Of a DNA stretch of 64,000 nt, positions 16,250 to 25,239 are shown piece by piece. The position numbers were made by a program, and so were the translations under genes. The first letter of the stretch is position 1. The number at the start of each line of letters is the position of its first letter. Location of the stretch: assembly GCA_023391695.1 (NCBI GenBank), contig JAEWAK010000038.1:39533-103532 (forward strand), in the 5' to 3' direction. The notes below the pieces were generated by a model. It was not told where the DNA came from. It saw only the letters and a list, made by a program, of their open reading frames with translations, and made no database searches. The DNA comes from Bacillota bacterium. GTDB lineage: Bacteria; Bacillota; Clostridia; Lachnospirales; Lachnospiraceae.

Positions 16250-17707
16250 ATGATTTTATTAAATCTAACTTTATTTCTGTTTTTCATATTACTTTGGTTC
16301 CTTTCCAAGAACTATGAAACCGATCTTGTCGGCAGTCTGGATGAAAAGCACCGGATGAAAGCTTTATTTCCACTTGGATTATTCCTTATGGATAAGCTTA
16401 AGCTTAATAAAAAAAAGCAAACGGATAATCTGGAGGGACCGCTTAAAGCCATATATGTGGGTGAACAAGTGGATTATATAAAAAGGCTGTACCTGTGTAA
16501 TAAAGTTGCAATTGCAGTCCTGATTATTTTTGCAGCTAATTTTTTCTCTCTGATAAGTAATTTACAGTCAAATAAACAGCTCTTAGACGGAAAATATCTT
16601 CAAAGACCGGGCTATGGGGAAGGAAACAGATCCGTCGATCTTAAGGTGAATGTTTCAGATAAGGAGTCAACGGTATTGGAGGAAGATATTCAACTGGATG
16701 TAAAAGAAAAACGCTATGATAAGGAAGAAACTATAAGGCAGTTTCAATATGCAAAGGACTACATTGATTCCCATATATTGAATAAAAATGAATCTCCGGA
16801 AAAAGTCCTGTCAGACCTGAATTTTATATCCCGGGTGCCGGATAACGGAATGTCAGTTACCTGGACCAGCGGCAATGGGGAAATAATTGACACTCATGGT
16901 CAAATATACAATGTTGAACTAAAGGAAGGGACATTGGTCCCTGTAACCGCAAAAATTACCTATTATGATAGTACAGAGGAATATACCAGGTATTTTAAAG
17001 TCTTGCCAAAAGAGTATACCAGGGAAGAAAACACAAGAAAAAATCTGACGGATGCCCTGGATGCTGCCAATGAGCAGTCAAAAACAGAGGACAGGCTCCC
17101 CCTTCCGGATTCCATCAAACAGCAGCAGGTATCCTGGGCGGAAAAAGAAGATAATACCGGATGGATGTATCTGGTGTCGGGGGTCATTTTAGCTGTTCTT
17201 CTCTATGTTTTAATGGATCGGGATTTATACGATAAGGTGGAAAAGCGAAACAGGGAAATGCTTTTAGATTATCCTGAGATTATTAACAAATTTACTCTAT
17301 TGGCAGGTGCAGGAATGTCTTTATCCAATGCATGGTGCAAGATCTCCAAAGATTACAAGGATAAGGGAGGGAAAAAACGGTATGCCTATGAAGAAATGGG
17401 AATAACTTATGGCGAATTAATGTTGGGAACCTCAGAGATAACTGCCTACGAAAGGTTTGGCCGGCGGGTAAAACTGCTTCCTTATCTCAGGTTCAGTTCT
17501 TTGTTAGCCCAAAACGTGAAAAAAGGGTCTTCCGGTTTATTAAGCCGACTGGAACTGGAGGCTGCCGAAGCTTTCGAAGAGAGGAAAGAACTTGCTAAAA
17601 GAATGGGGGAAGAAGCCGGAACAAAATTACTGTTTCCTATGATGTTAATGCTGGCGATTGTATTGGCTATTGTTTTGGTCCCTGCATTTTTATCCTTTCA
17701 GATATAA
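16250..17707 (+). CDS. TadC-like platform protein with a large extracytoplasmic insertion
   Basis: 485 residues. Membrane helices are seen at about 1-17, 83-104, 304-324 and 462-483. The C-terminal T2SSF-type helical domain (about 340-455) has LLAGAGMSLSNAW and the late EAFEERKELAKRMGEEAGTKLLFPMMLML typical of TadC. Unlike ordinary TadC proteins (~300 residues), about 200 residues lie between helices 2 and 3. That insert is predicted outside and includes a beta-rich part with V-T-W-T-S-G-N-G-E-I, like atrophied bacterial Ig-like domains. The start is preceded by ATGGGGGG. Confidence 0.8.
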   Translation: MILLNLTLFLFFILLWFLSKNYETDLVGSLDEKHRMKALFPLGLFLMDKLKLNKKKQTDNLEGPLKAIYVGEQVDYIKRLYLCNKVAIAVLIIFAANFFSLISNLQSNKQLLDGKYLQRPGYGEGNRSVDLKVNVSDKESTVLEEDIQLDVKEKRYDKEETIRQFQYAKDYIDSHILNKNESPEKVLSDLNFISRVPDNGMSVTWTSGNGEIIDTHGQIYNVELKEGTLVPVTAKITYYDSTEEYTRYFKVLPKEYTREENTRKNLTDALDAANEQSKTEDRLPLPDSIKQQQVSWAEKEDNTGWMYLVSGVILAVLLYVLMDRDLYDKVEKRNREMLLDYPEIINKFTLLAGAGMSLSNAWCKISKDYKDKGGKKRYAYEEMGITYGELMLGTSEITAYERFGRRVKLLPYLRFSSLLAQNVKKGSSGLLSRLELEAAEAFEERKELAKRMGEEAGTKLLFPMMLMLAIVLAIVLVPAFLSFQI

Positions 17708-17995
17708 TTCACATCCTAAATTGCGGCTGTGCCACATCTGCAAGCAGACGCGGCAGGTAATGGGAGCAGTGTAAAGCATCTTTACACACTGATTAAACAA
17801 CGACATTCAAAGAACGAATGTCTTATGTTAGGCGGTAAATCATCTGCCCGCAGATGATTTATGCAATGGGAGCCAGGTTGAAAAAAGATTTGTATGCTGC
17901 TAAGGCGGCAGATTGAGGTAAGGTTGAAAAAACAAAAGCAGTTTTTTCAACCTCCTGATTTGTACGTGCGCCAGAGCGCACAGATGGGAGTTGTT
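17708..17995 (+). promoter_or_regulatory. Hairpin-rich leader of the Flp pilin gene (leader L3)
   Basis: Between tadC and the pilin gene lie at least five inverted repeats. GTGTAAAG pairs with CTTTACAC (17769-17787) and GACATTC with GAATGTC (17802-17822). AAATCATCTG pairs with CAGATGATTT (17837-17860), AGGTTGAAAAAA with TTTTTTCAACCT (17920-17953), and GTGCGC with GCGCAC (17966-17981). After the third comes ATGCAATGGGAG, and after the last AGATGGGAG, the pilin ribosome site. The final module recurs upstream of cvpA at 60473-60501. Confidence 0.6.
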
Positions 17996-18169
17996 ATGAA
18001 TAAAATAAAAGAATTTATAAAGGAAGAAGACGGAATTGCCATAGTGGAAATCATACTTATTTTAGTATTATTGATTGGTCTGGTTATCTTATTTAGAGAA
18101 AGTATTACCAATATCGTATCAGATATTATAGCAACCATTTCCGATAACGTAAATTCATTTAACGAGTAA
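17996..18169 (+). CDS. Flp-type (type IVb) pilin, Flp1 family
   Basis: 57 residues. A short charged N-terminus (MNKIKEFIKEEDG) ends in Gly, the likely cleavage site, followed by IAIVEIILILVLLIGLVILF with Glu at +5 relative to the cut, the class IV prepilin pattern. This is the major pilus subunit of the Tad system and would be cut by one of the A24 peptidases. ATG 17996 is chosen over the longer open frame (17894) because the upstream part is hairpin leader and ATGGGAG precedes 17996. It is well placed between tadC and the pseudopilins. Confidence 0.9.
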   Translation: MNKIKEFIKEEDGIAIVEIILILVLLIGLVILFRESITNIVSDIIATISDNVNSFNE

Positions 18170-18252
18170 AACGAATAAAAAGAAACCTTTGTACAGGAAC
18201 AATTATAACTCCTCGATAATACACCGTTATCAGGAAAGATGGGAGCTGATTT

Positions 18253-20715
18253 ATGTTAAGGGAAAAGGAGGGATCCATTACCGTATTTTTAAGTCTTATA
18301 TTGCTGTTAATTCTGGCCATTACCATGACTACGGTAGAAACGGCAAGAGTAAACGGGGCAAAAATATATACGGAACGTGCCTTACAGACCGCCATGGATT
18401 CTGTTTTAAGTGAATATTATCTGCCTCTGTTTAAAGAGTACCACCTGTTCGGGCTGGATGGAAGCTATGTTTCGGACAGCCTGGATCCGGAGGCTATATC
18501 AGGGAAGCTGAAAGATTACATGGAATATACTTTTAATCCGGGTAAAGAGCTGGAAGACTTAAGCGGTGAACCTTATGAATATTTTAATATATATGGAATT
18601 GATACAGCCAATGTCAGTATCAATCAGACGGAAACCCTAATGGATTTTGAGGGTGAATTATTTATAAATCAGGCGGTTTCTTATATGAAATATAAGGAGA
18701 TAGGGGATGGGCTTGAAAGCTTTCTCCCTAAGCTTGCAGTTACCCAGGAGACGAAGAAAGCCCAGGAGGCATTAGCTGAAAAACAGGAGACGGAAGAGAA
18801 CTTATATGAAATAGATGAAAGAATTTTAAGCCTAATGCGTTTGATCGACGGCATTACCATTAATGAAAAGGGGGTGAAAGTAAACCGGGACGGTAAAATA
18901 GCAATTCAGGATAATTTCGTAAAAAAAATTTATACCTTGCCCGTGACAAAAACAAATCTGGGGATTCAAAATGAATTGGTTTATCATTCCCTGAGCGGGC
19001 ATTATGTAAATCCGGATCACATCATAGATTCTGCCCTGGAAGATATTGCTTCCCTGAATGAAAATGCGGTGAAAAAGGAAGCTGCCAATGAGACCTGCCA
19101 GAGATTAAAAGCGGCCTACCAGAGCGGAAATAAGGATCCGGAAGAACTGTCAGCCTTAAGAAAGTCCATATCGAAAGCAAAGAAAAAATTGGATAACTAT
19201 AAGAAAACTGAAAAAAATTTAATAAAAGCTCTGAACAGCCGGATAAAAGAATTGAATGAATTGGTGGAAGGAACCCTGCCTGTCATTAAAAGTGCGCAAA
19301 AAATAATTGATGAATTAATTCCGATGCAGGGGGAAGCCGGATTAAAGATACAGGATTATGAAGACTTTCTGTCGGAAAATAAAGAAAAATTAAGTGAAGA
19401 ATTTTACCAGGGCTTATTGGAAGATTTATATCATATGGAAAAGTATAAAGGAGCGGATACGGAGGGCAGTTTGAAGAACCAATATGACTTTACAGGCATG
19501 AAAGACACCCTTAAAAAAGACGAAGCTATACTGTCAAAAATCAAACCGGATACCCGGATTACTGCTACAGCGGATGAAGAGTCCTGGAGTGAACTTAAGA
19601 CAGTATTTATCGAAATCAGAAGTTCCATGGCGGCCTACAGCTATGATAAGCTTCAATTTGATTATAGTACTTTGGTAAAACCGATCGAAAGCGATTCCTT
19701 CTTTTCCGGCATCAAGTCCATGCTTGAGGAAGGAATTATGGGTCTCGTAATTGAAGACATGGATAAAATTTCAGACAAAAAATTAAGCAGGGCCGAACTG
19801 CCTTCCACAGTGCATCAAATTCAGTCAGGAGAAGAACCTGGGGATATTATATCTTCCATTTCCGAAATGAATTTGTCCGGCGGCGAAGATTTATTTTCCG
19901 GGATCATGGATGACTTTGGTAAAGGGATCGATTTTAAGGAAACGGCACTTAATGGTGTGGAAGGAGCCGGGAATTTCCTGCTGCTGCAGGAATATTTGTC
20001 AGAACATTTTGGCAGTTTTGGCGAAGCGGATTTAAAGAATGAGATAAAAGCCCTGGACTATGAACTGGAGTACATTATTATGGGCAAAAGCTCCGATTAC
20101 GATAATCTGAAAGCCGTGTTTATGCGGATTTTATTAATTCGTACCGCAATGAATCTGATTACTTTATTGAGTGACCGGAAAAGTAATGAAGAAGCCCGGG
20201 CTTTAGCAATTGGCTTTGTTGGATTTACCGGACTTCCGGCTTTAGTGGAAATAACAAAAATGATCATATTAACAGTTTGGGCTTTTGCAGAATCCCTGGT
20301 GGATATATGCGCATTGTTACAGGGAAAGACCGTACCGCTGCTAAAAAAGAGCAGTGAAATCCGGATAGAGCTTTATGAGATATTTAATTTAAATAAGGCT
20401 TTCATAAAATCCAAGTCAGATAAGATTCAGGAAAATAAAACTTTAATTGATTTGGGTTATCAGGATTATTTAAGGTTGTTTTTATATATGGAAAGTCAGG
20501 AGAATAAAAGTTTCAGGGCTATGGACTTAATACAGGAGAACATCCGGCTTAACTATGAAGATACCTTTTACATTAAAAATTGTATTTATGGTTTCCAGGC
20601 AGAAGCAGAATTCAGGATGGATTCCAGATTTATAAAGCTGCCATTTATTAAAAAACTGTTAAATAATGAGGATTACAGTTACGTATTTCATGCTGTTTTG
20701 GAACAAGCTTATTAA
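18253..20715 (+). CDS. DUF5702 domain protein, Tad-locus surface component
   Basis: 820 residues. The N-terminus (REKEGSITVFLSLILLLILAITMTTVETARV) is pilin-like, similar to TadE/TadG starts, with the hydrophobic helix at residues 8-28. The rest is long, charged and helical with coiled-coil stretches (about 160-400) and a central hydrophobic region near residues 640-690. DUF5702 proteins regularly occur in Clostridia Tad loci. It is probably membrane-anchored by the N-terminal helix with an external body, perhaps a pilus tip or assembly component. Its ribosome site is GATGGGAG. Confidence 0.75.
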   Translation: MLREKEGSITVFLSLILLLILAITMTTVETARVNGAKIYTERALQTAMDSVLSEYYLPLFKEYHLFGLDGSYVSDSLDPEAISGKLKDYMEYTFNPGKELEDLSGEPYEYFNIYGIDTANVSINQTETLMDFEGELFINQAVSYMKYKEIGDGLESFLPKLAVTQETKKAQEALAEKQETEENLYEIDERILSLMRLIDGITINEKGVKVNRDGKIAIQDNFVKKIYTLPVTKTNLGIQNELVYHSLSGHYVNPDHIIDSALEDIASLNENAVKKEAANETCQRLKAAYQSGNKDPEELSALRKSISKAKKKLDNYKKTEKNLIKALNSRIKELNELVEGTLPVIKSAQKIIDELIPMQGEAGLKIQDYEDFLSENKEKLSEEFYQGLLEDLYHMEKYKGADTEGSLKNQYDFTGMKDTLKKDEAILSKIKPDTRITATADEESWSELKTVFIEIRSSMAAYSYDKLQFDYSTLVKPIESDSFFSGIKSMLEEGIMGLVIEDMDKISDKKLSRAELPSTVHQIQSGEEPGDIISSISEMNLSGGEDLFSGIMDDFGKGIDFKETALNGVEGAGNFLLLQEYLSEHFGSFGEADLKNEIKALDYELEYIIMGKSSDYDNLKAVFMRILLIRTAMNLITLLSDRKSNEEARALAIGFVGFTGLPALVEITKMIILTVWAFAESLVDICALLQGKTVPLLKKSSEIRIELYEIFNLNKAFIKSKSDKIQENKTLIDLGYQDYLRLFLYMESQENKSFRAMDLIQENIRLNYEDTFYIKNCIYGFQAEAEFRMDSRFIKLPFIKKLLNNEDYSYVFHAVLEQAY

Positions 20716-20737
20716 TCCATGAAACCGTCTCAAATAG

Positions 20738-20865
20738 AATGGATTGGGATATCCGTTCTTGTCTATAAAACTTATAAAAAATCATATCAATAAATCAAAC
20801 AATTTCTCTCTCCAAGAAAAACATCATCCAAAAACATTTTTCTGGAACGGATATCCTAATCCATT
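20738..20865. repeat. Inverted-repeat element, 128 bp, inside the Tad locus
   Basis: The 21-bp ends (starting AATGGATTGGGATATCC) are inverted copies with one mismatch (20738-20758 and 20845-20865), enclosing about 86 AT-rich bases. It may be a MITE-like insertion or a long stem acting on RNA between DUF5702 and tadE. No second copy was found in the window. Confidence 0.55.
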
Positions 20866-20911
20866 TTAAATGGCTGGTTTTAATTTATTATCTATGTAAT
20901 GGGGAAACACC

Positions 20912-21862
20912 ATGAAGAGGAAGAAACACTTTTTAAAGGTAACGCGGGGGTCCTTAACGGTAGAGGCAGCACTGGTGTTACCGGTATTTATCTATATCAT
21001 AATTACATTTATGTATTTTTTGCAGGTTATCCGAATCCAGGAAAACCTTCAGCATGCCATTACCGAAACAGGGTATTACGCAGCTAAGTATGCCTATGTT
21101 TATGATTATATCCTGGAATATGAAGCAGATGTCCCTGATAATAATGAGACGGATGAACATAAGGGTGAAACGGATCTAGAAGATGGACAGGAGGAAGATA
21201 CCGGGGAAAACAGGAAAAGTCAACTGGAGTCCACTCTGGAAACCGTCATCGCAAAAAGCATTGACAGTGCTTATTATAAAGTAAAAATGCAGGACTACCT
21301 GGACATAAATATAATCAACCATTCCTGCGTTGAGAATGGAATCGATGGCATTCATACTTATTTATCGGGTTTTATGAAAGAAGATGACGCCGTCGATATT
21401 ATCTTAACCTATGATATCCGGCTGCCCCTGTTATTCATAAATCCGGAAGATATCCCCGTGATGCAGCGGGTTCGGCTGCGGGGGTGGAATGGGCATAAAG
21501 TTGATGCTAAGAATTCTTCTCCGGATACGGGAAATGACAATGAGGAAATGGTTTACATTACGGAAACCGGAACCGTATACCACCTGTATAAGGATTGCAC
21601 CTACCTGAATTTATCCATTCGAGAGGCGGATATCGGTCAGATTGATGCCTTGCGGAATGATTCCGGAGGGAAATATAAAAAATGCAGTTTGTGCGGTGAC
21701 AGCGGGACTTCCGGACAGAAAACCGTATACATCACGGATACCGGTGACCGGTACCACTACAGTTTAAATTGCAGCGGACTGAAAAGGACCATAATTACGA
21801 TTCCTATTTCCGAAATCGGAGACAGAAACCTGTGCTCCAGATGTGGAGCAAGGAATAAGTAG
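20912..21862 (+). CDS. TadE-like pseudopilin with two C-terminal Cys-rich repeats
   Basis: 316 residues. The N-terminus has TRGSLTVEAALVLPVFIYI, a prepilin cleavage site and hydrophobic helix with Glu at +5, as in TadE. After a beta-rich domain, two related repeats occupy about 214-256 and 272-314. Each begins V-Y-I-T-(E/D)-T-G-x-x-Y-H and has a Cys, then a C-x2-C pair (CSLC, CSRC), which looks like a small metal-binding knuckle. The usual TadE is about 150-200 residues. The protein would be inserted in the membrane and form part of the pilus or its tip. Confidence 0.8.
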   Translation: MKRKKHFLKVTRGSLTVEAALVLPVFIYIIITFMYFLQVIRIQENLQHAITETGYYAAKYAYVYDYILEYEADVPDNNETDEHKGETDLEDGQEEDTGENRKSQLESTLETVIAKSIDSAYYKVKMQDYLDINIINHSCVENGIDGIHTYLSGFMKEDDAVDIILTYDIRLPLLFINPEDIPVMQRVRLRGWNGHKVDAKNSSPDTGNDNEEMVYITETGTVYHLYKDCTYLNLSIREADIGQIDALRNDSGGKYKKCSLCGDSGTSGQKTVYITDTGDRYHYSLNCSGLKRTIITIPISEIGDRNLCSRCGARNK

Positions 21863-21887
21863 GCAGTCAGAAAGGTTTGGTGAAAGT

Positions 21888-22319
21888 ATGTTTCAAAAAG
21901 ATTACATAATGGCAGGAACCGTTTGTATCTGGTTATTGTTATGCAGCTGGCAGGATATCAGGAAGAAAAAAATACCTGTAATTTTAATTGGAATCGGATG
22001 TCTGGCCATATTAACCGGTTCTTTTCTGACAGGGGAAATATCAATCTGGAGCCGTGGGGCAGGGCTGAGCCTGGGAATTGTATTGCTTATCCTGAATCCG
22101 GTTACCAGGGGACAGATCGGGACAGGGGACGGACTTATTGTCAGTATTATGGGATTGGGCTTAGGGTTTAATGAAACAGCATTTATGCTTGCATATGGTT
22201 TGTTTGGGTCTGCAATATTTTCAATAGGGTTAATTCTGTTACGCAAAGCAAACCGAAAAGTTACGATACCTTTTATACCATTTCTATTCCTTGGATATTT
22301 GGGGGGGCTTTTTATTTGA
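21888..22319 (+). CDS. A24 family prepilin peptidase (second copy, TadV-like)
   Basis: 143 residues with about five membrane helices. The early WQDIRKKKIP gives the first catalytic Asp, and GTGDGLIVSIMGL near residue 76 gives the GxGD motif. ATG 21888 is chosen as the start; the longer frame from 21843 overlaps the tadE gene and lacks support. Small size matches TadV/CpaA enzymes, whereas the copy at 12118 has an extra C-terminal part. The next gene overlaps by TTGA. Confidence 0.85.
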   Translation: MFQKDYIMAGTVCIWLLLCSWQDIRKKKIPVILIGIGCLAILTGSFLTGEISIWSRGAGLSLGIVLLILNPVTRGQIGTGDGLIVSIMGLGLGFNETAFMLAYGLFGSAIFSIGLILLRKANRKVTIPFIPFLFLGYLGGLFI

Positions 22320-22897
22320 GTAAGAAAACGGTCAGGGGAAATTATACCGTGGAAGCGGCTCTGATATTTCCAACTATTTTATTTATTATAATCGGCTTGA
22401 TTTATTTAGGCTTTTATTTACATGATCAGAACAGAATGGAGGCGGTTATCCACGAAACTTTATTACGGGGCAGGAATTTGATGCGGAATGAAGCGGATAT
22501 TCAAACCGGACTAATTGACTATGAGACCTATTATAACAGAGGTATATTATATTCCTTACAGGATAATACGGATGAGAAAAAGCAGGAGATTTATAACTAT
22601 ATCCGGACACAGTTAAACCACGGACTGTTTATCGCGGAAATAAATTCAATTGACGTAGAAGTAAGCCATACCAATATTGAAATTGAAGTAAGAGCAGAAA
22701 TGTTACTTCCTTTTCTTGGTCTGCGTCCTTTATTTGCCGGCAGTAAAACAGCAGTAACCGGTAAAGATTCTGTTGCTGTCCAGAACAATACGGAATTTAT
22801 CCGGATTTTTGATATATTTTCAGGTGTAGCTGATAAAATACCTGTGATTGATGAAACATTAAAAAAACTGCAGCAGATATTGAATAAATTTAACTAA
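22316..22897 (+). CDS. TadE-like pseudopilin
   Basis: 193 residues starting with TTG at 22316, overlapping the stop of the peptidase gene. The N-terminus RGNYTVEAALIFPTILFIIIGLIY is a prepilin signal with Glu five residues after the probable Gly cut. The remainder is a soluble alpha/beta part without Cys repeats. It is the minor pilin partner of the 20912 gene. Confidence 0.8.
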   Translation: MSKKTVRGNYTVEAALIFPTILFIIIGLIYLGFYLHDQNRMEAVIHETLLRGRNLMRNEADIQTGLIDYETYYNRGILYSLQDNTDEKKQEIYNYIRTQLNHGLFIAEINSIDVEVSHTNIEIEVRAEMLLPFLGLRPLFAGSKTAVTGKDSVAVQNNTEFIRIFDIFSGVADKIPVIDETLKKLQQILNKFN

Positions 22898-22926
22898 TAT
22901 TAATTTCGGCAGAAGGGAGGCTGGTT

Positions 22927-24756
22927 ATGTTGCAAGCTGAATATATTAGAGACATGCACAATAATTATCTCGTTTTAAAGGGGATGGAAGGACAGGTATC
23001 CGCATACGGTACCAGAATGCTCTTAAACAATCTAATCCCGGGATTATTAAAAACAGAATTAAGATGTATTGACCGTATGGATTTATTCTATTATGACATT
23101 ACTTACAAAAAATCCGTTGCGGCTTTCTGTGAAAATAAATCTATAAATTATAAGGAACTGAAAAATATATTAACCAATATTCTTGAGATAATTGAAAATA
23201 GCGGTGAATTCCTTCTTACTGAAAATAATTTTATTATTGAACCGAGTTATGTATTTATAGACAGTACGTCACAGGATATTGAATTATGCTACCTGGCAGG
23301 CAGGGATGAGAATATCCGGGAACAATTAAGCCGCTTTATGGAATATTTAATGAATAAAGTGGATTATAAAGATGAAGCAGCGGTGGTATTGATATATGCC
23401 ATATATAAAGAAAGTAAAGAGAACGATTGTACGTTTGAAAAACTAAAAAAGACTTTAAATAAAAAAAATAATGAACCGAATGTTAAAAAAATCATAGTTG
23501 TCAATGAAGAGCATGCGGATACCTCAAAATTTGTAAAAACCGGTGAGGCTAATGGTTTTTCTAAATTTAATGAGGTTAAACATGATGTACAGGATAAGAA
23601 GGACAACAAAAATCTTTCGGTTCCTGATAAAACGGAGAAAAATAAATTAAACAAAAGAACCGGTAAACAGAGGAATCAAAGTGATAAACAGAGGAATCAA
23701 AGTGATAAACAAAAGAATCAAAGTGATATACAAAAGAATCAAAGTGATATACAAAAGAAGAATACGGTACAAGATAAAAAAAATAAAATAAATCAGAAAG
23801 CCCCATACCGGAACGACCGGAATGAAAAACTGCAAAATCAAGCTTCTAACAATTCAAATTCTATATCTCCATTCCTGAATCTCCGTTTCCGGTTTCAGGA
23901 GTTCATAAATAAATGGCTGGGAAAAGTCAATCCGATCCCTGAAAGCTCGTGGAATACCAAAACTCACCTGGAAGAGATTGAAAGTGAGAAGGAAATACTT
24001 TATTTCGGACATAAGACTTATATTTTAGCAGGATTTTCGGTAATGGCCGGTATTATTTTATTCCTGGTTGTTTTACAGCTGAAATTATTACAGAATTCCT
24101 TTGGAACACATATCGATATGGTTAAATTACTTTCCTGTATAATAATGATAGGCTGTGCAGAGGCATATATTATAATAAAATTATTTGATCCCCGGCATAA
24201 ACTTACCGGCATAAAAACAGATGTGGAATATATAGAATCCGGACAGGAAGTGTATAACACCAGTGTAAGCGGGAATTTTAATATGAATCGGAATCCGGAG
24301 AAACCGGAAAGCTTTGTACAACAGCAAGAACTGCAGCATGACCAGGAACTTGATAACAGGAATCAGGATGAAACCCGGATTATATGGGCAGAGGACAATT
24401 CCGCACAGGAAAAAACGGAAATACTTGCTGAGATTTTACCACTGGTAAGCTATAAGCTTATCAATGTCAGGGATGAAAATATAACGGAAATTCCTGTGGA
24501 TCAGTTTCCTTTTTTTATTGGGAAGTTAAACCGGGGAGTGAATTTAATCATAGAAGATACGTCCGTAAGCCGCCGGCATGCCAGGCTTACAAGAGAAGGC
24601 GAGGATATTTTCCTTACGGATTTAAATTCAACCAATGGCACTTTTCTCAATGGAATAAAATTATTAGAAAATAAGCCTTATCTGATTTCAGACAAGGATA
24701 AAATCTCCTTTTCACAGGCAAAATATACCTGGACAGTGTATAAAGAGATAATTTAA
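22927..24756 (+). CDS. DUF6382 and FHA domain membrane protein
   Basis: 609 residues. The first ~170 residues match the DUF6382 type often fused to FHA in Clostridia. A low-complexity segment at about 246-278 repeats the heptad K-Q-R-N-Q-S-D five times. Two membrane helices occur at about 364-385 and 393-418, and a C-terminal FHA domain at about 520-605 has FFIGKLNRG, SVSRRHA and DLNSTNGTFLNG, all key phosphothreonine-binding motifs. It closes the Tad locus and may link pilus assembly to Ser/Thr phosphorylation; that role is inferred. A good ribosome site (GGGAGG) precedes ATG. Confidence 0.8.
   Translation: MLQAEYIRDMHNNYLVLKGMEGQVSAYGTRMLLNNLIPGLLKTELRCIDRMDLFYYDITYKKSVAAFCENKSINYKELKNILTNILEIIENSGEFLLTENNFIIEPSYVFIDSTSQDIELCYLAGRDENIREQLSRFMEYLMNKVDYKDEAAVVLIYAIYKESKENDCTFEKLKKTLNKKNNEPNVKKIIVVNEEHADTSKFVKTGEANGFSKFNEVKHDVQDKKDNKNLSVPDKTEKNKLNKRTGKQRNQSDKQRNQSDKQKNQSDIQKNQSDIQKKNTVQDKKNKINQKAPYRNDRNEKLQNQASNNSNSISPFLNLRFRFQEFINKWLGKVNPIPESSWNTKTHLEEIESEKEILYFGHKTYILAGFSVMAGIILFLVVLQLKLLQNSFGTHIDMVKLLSCIIMIGCAEAYIIIKLFDPRHKLTGIKTDVEYIESGQEVYNTSVSGNFNMNRNPEKPESFVQQQELQHDQELDNRNQDETRIIWAEDNSAQEKTEILAEILPLVSYKLINVRDENITEIPVDQFPFFIGKLNRGVNLIIEDTSVSRRHARLTREGEDIFLTDLNSTNGTFLNGIKLLENKPYLISDKDKISFSQAKYTWTVYKEII
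23664..23760 (+). repeat. 21-bp tandem repeat within the FHA gene
   Basis: Nearly five copies of a 21-bp unit (core GAATCAAAGTGAT) encode the heptad NQSDxQK. The copies are in frame, so unit gain or loss would change linker length without breaking the gene. Confidence 0.85.
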
Positions 24757-24834
24757 TCATCAAGCAAAAGAAATGTTAAGATAATTAATTGATGTGTAAA
24801 TCAGTAAAATAGAAAAAAATTAATTACCTGGAGA

Positions 24835-24915
24835 ATGAAGGTATTCAACGCAGAAGCTCATTCGATGGTGGCAGACAAGATTTACCAGTGCGGTGGAGAC
24901 GCTTTTAATGCTTAA
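24835..24915 (+). CDS. Possible 26-residue small ORF
   Basis: ATG 24835 follows CTGGAG and opens a 26-codon frame (starts MKVFNAEAHS, ends GGDAFNA). The composition is protein-like, while the surroundings are AT-rich and non-coding. It could be a peptide gene or the remains of a longer gene. It is not recognised as any family. Confidence 0.25.
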   Translation: MKVFNAEAHSMVADKIYQCGGDAFNA

Positions 24916-25005
24916 TCAATGGACCGGAACTAGTCCCATTAGATCGCACATGACTAATACAATAAATAAAAAGAACCCAAATGGGTTCGTAAGTGTAGTG
25001 ATTAA

Positions 25006-25239
25006 ATGGAGCAAAAAATAAAACAAAATGAAATATGTATAGGTTATAATATTAGGCGTATCAGAAAAGAAAAAGGAATTGGGCAAACAGAATTGGTAAC
25101 CATGATGCAATTAAGGGATGTTTCTATAACAAGAGAAACACTGGTAAAAATTGAGAGAGGTGTACAACATATAAAAGCAACGCAACTAAAGCTGATTAAG
25201 GATATATTAAATACCACATACGATGAATTATTTAGATAA
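25006..25239 (+). CDS. Small XRE-family helix-turn-helix regulator
   Basis: 77 residues that are almost entirely a lambda-repressor-type HTH: G-Y-N-I-R-R-I-R-K-E-K-G-I-G-Q-T-E-L, then SITRETLVKIERG and a final helix. The ribosome site before ATG 25006 is weak. A GAACCC-AAAT-GGGTTC hairpin at about 24976-24991 lies just upstream. The gene stands alone in an AT-rich region between the Tad locus and glpK, which suggests later acquisition. Target genes are unknown. Confidence 0.75.
   Translation: MEQKIKQNEICIGYNIRRIRKEKGIGQTELVTMMQLRDVSITRETLVKIERGVQHIKATQLKLIKDILNTTYDELFR

Noticed and set aside
23664..23760. CRISPR-like repeat
   Set aside because: 21-bp repeat without spacers, in frame inside the FHA gene.
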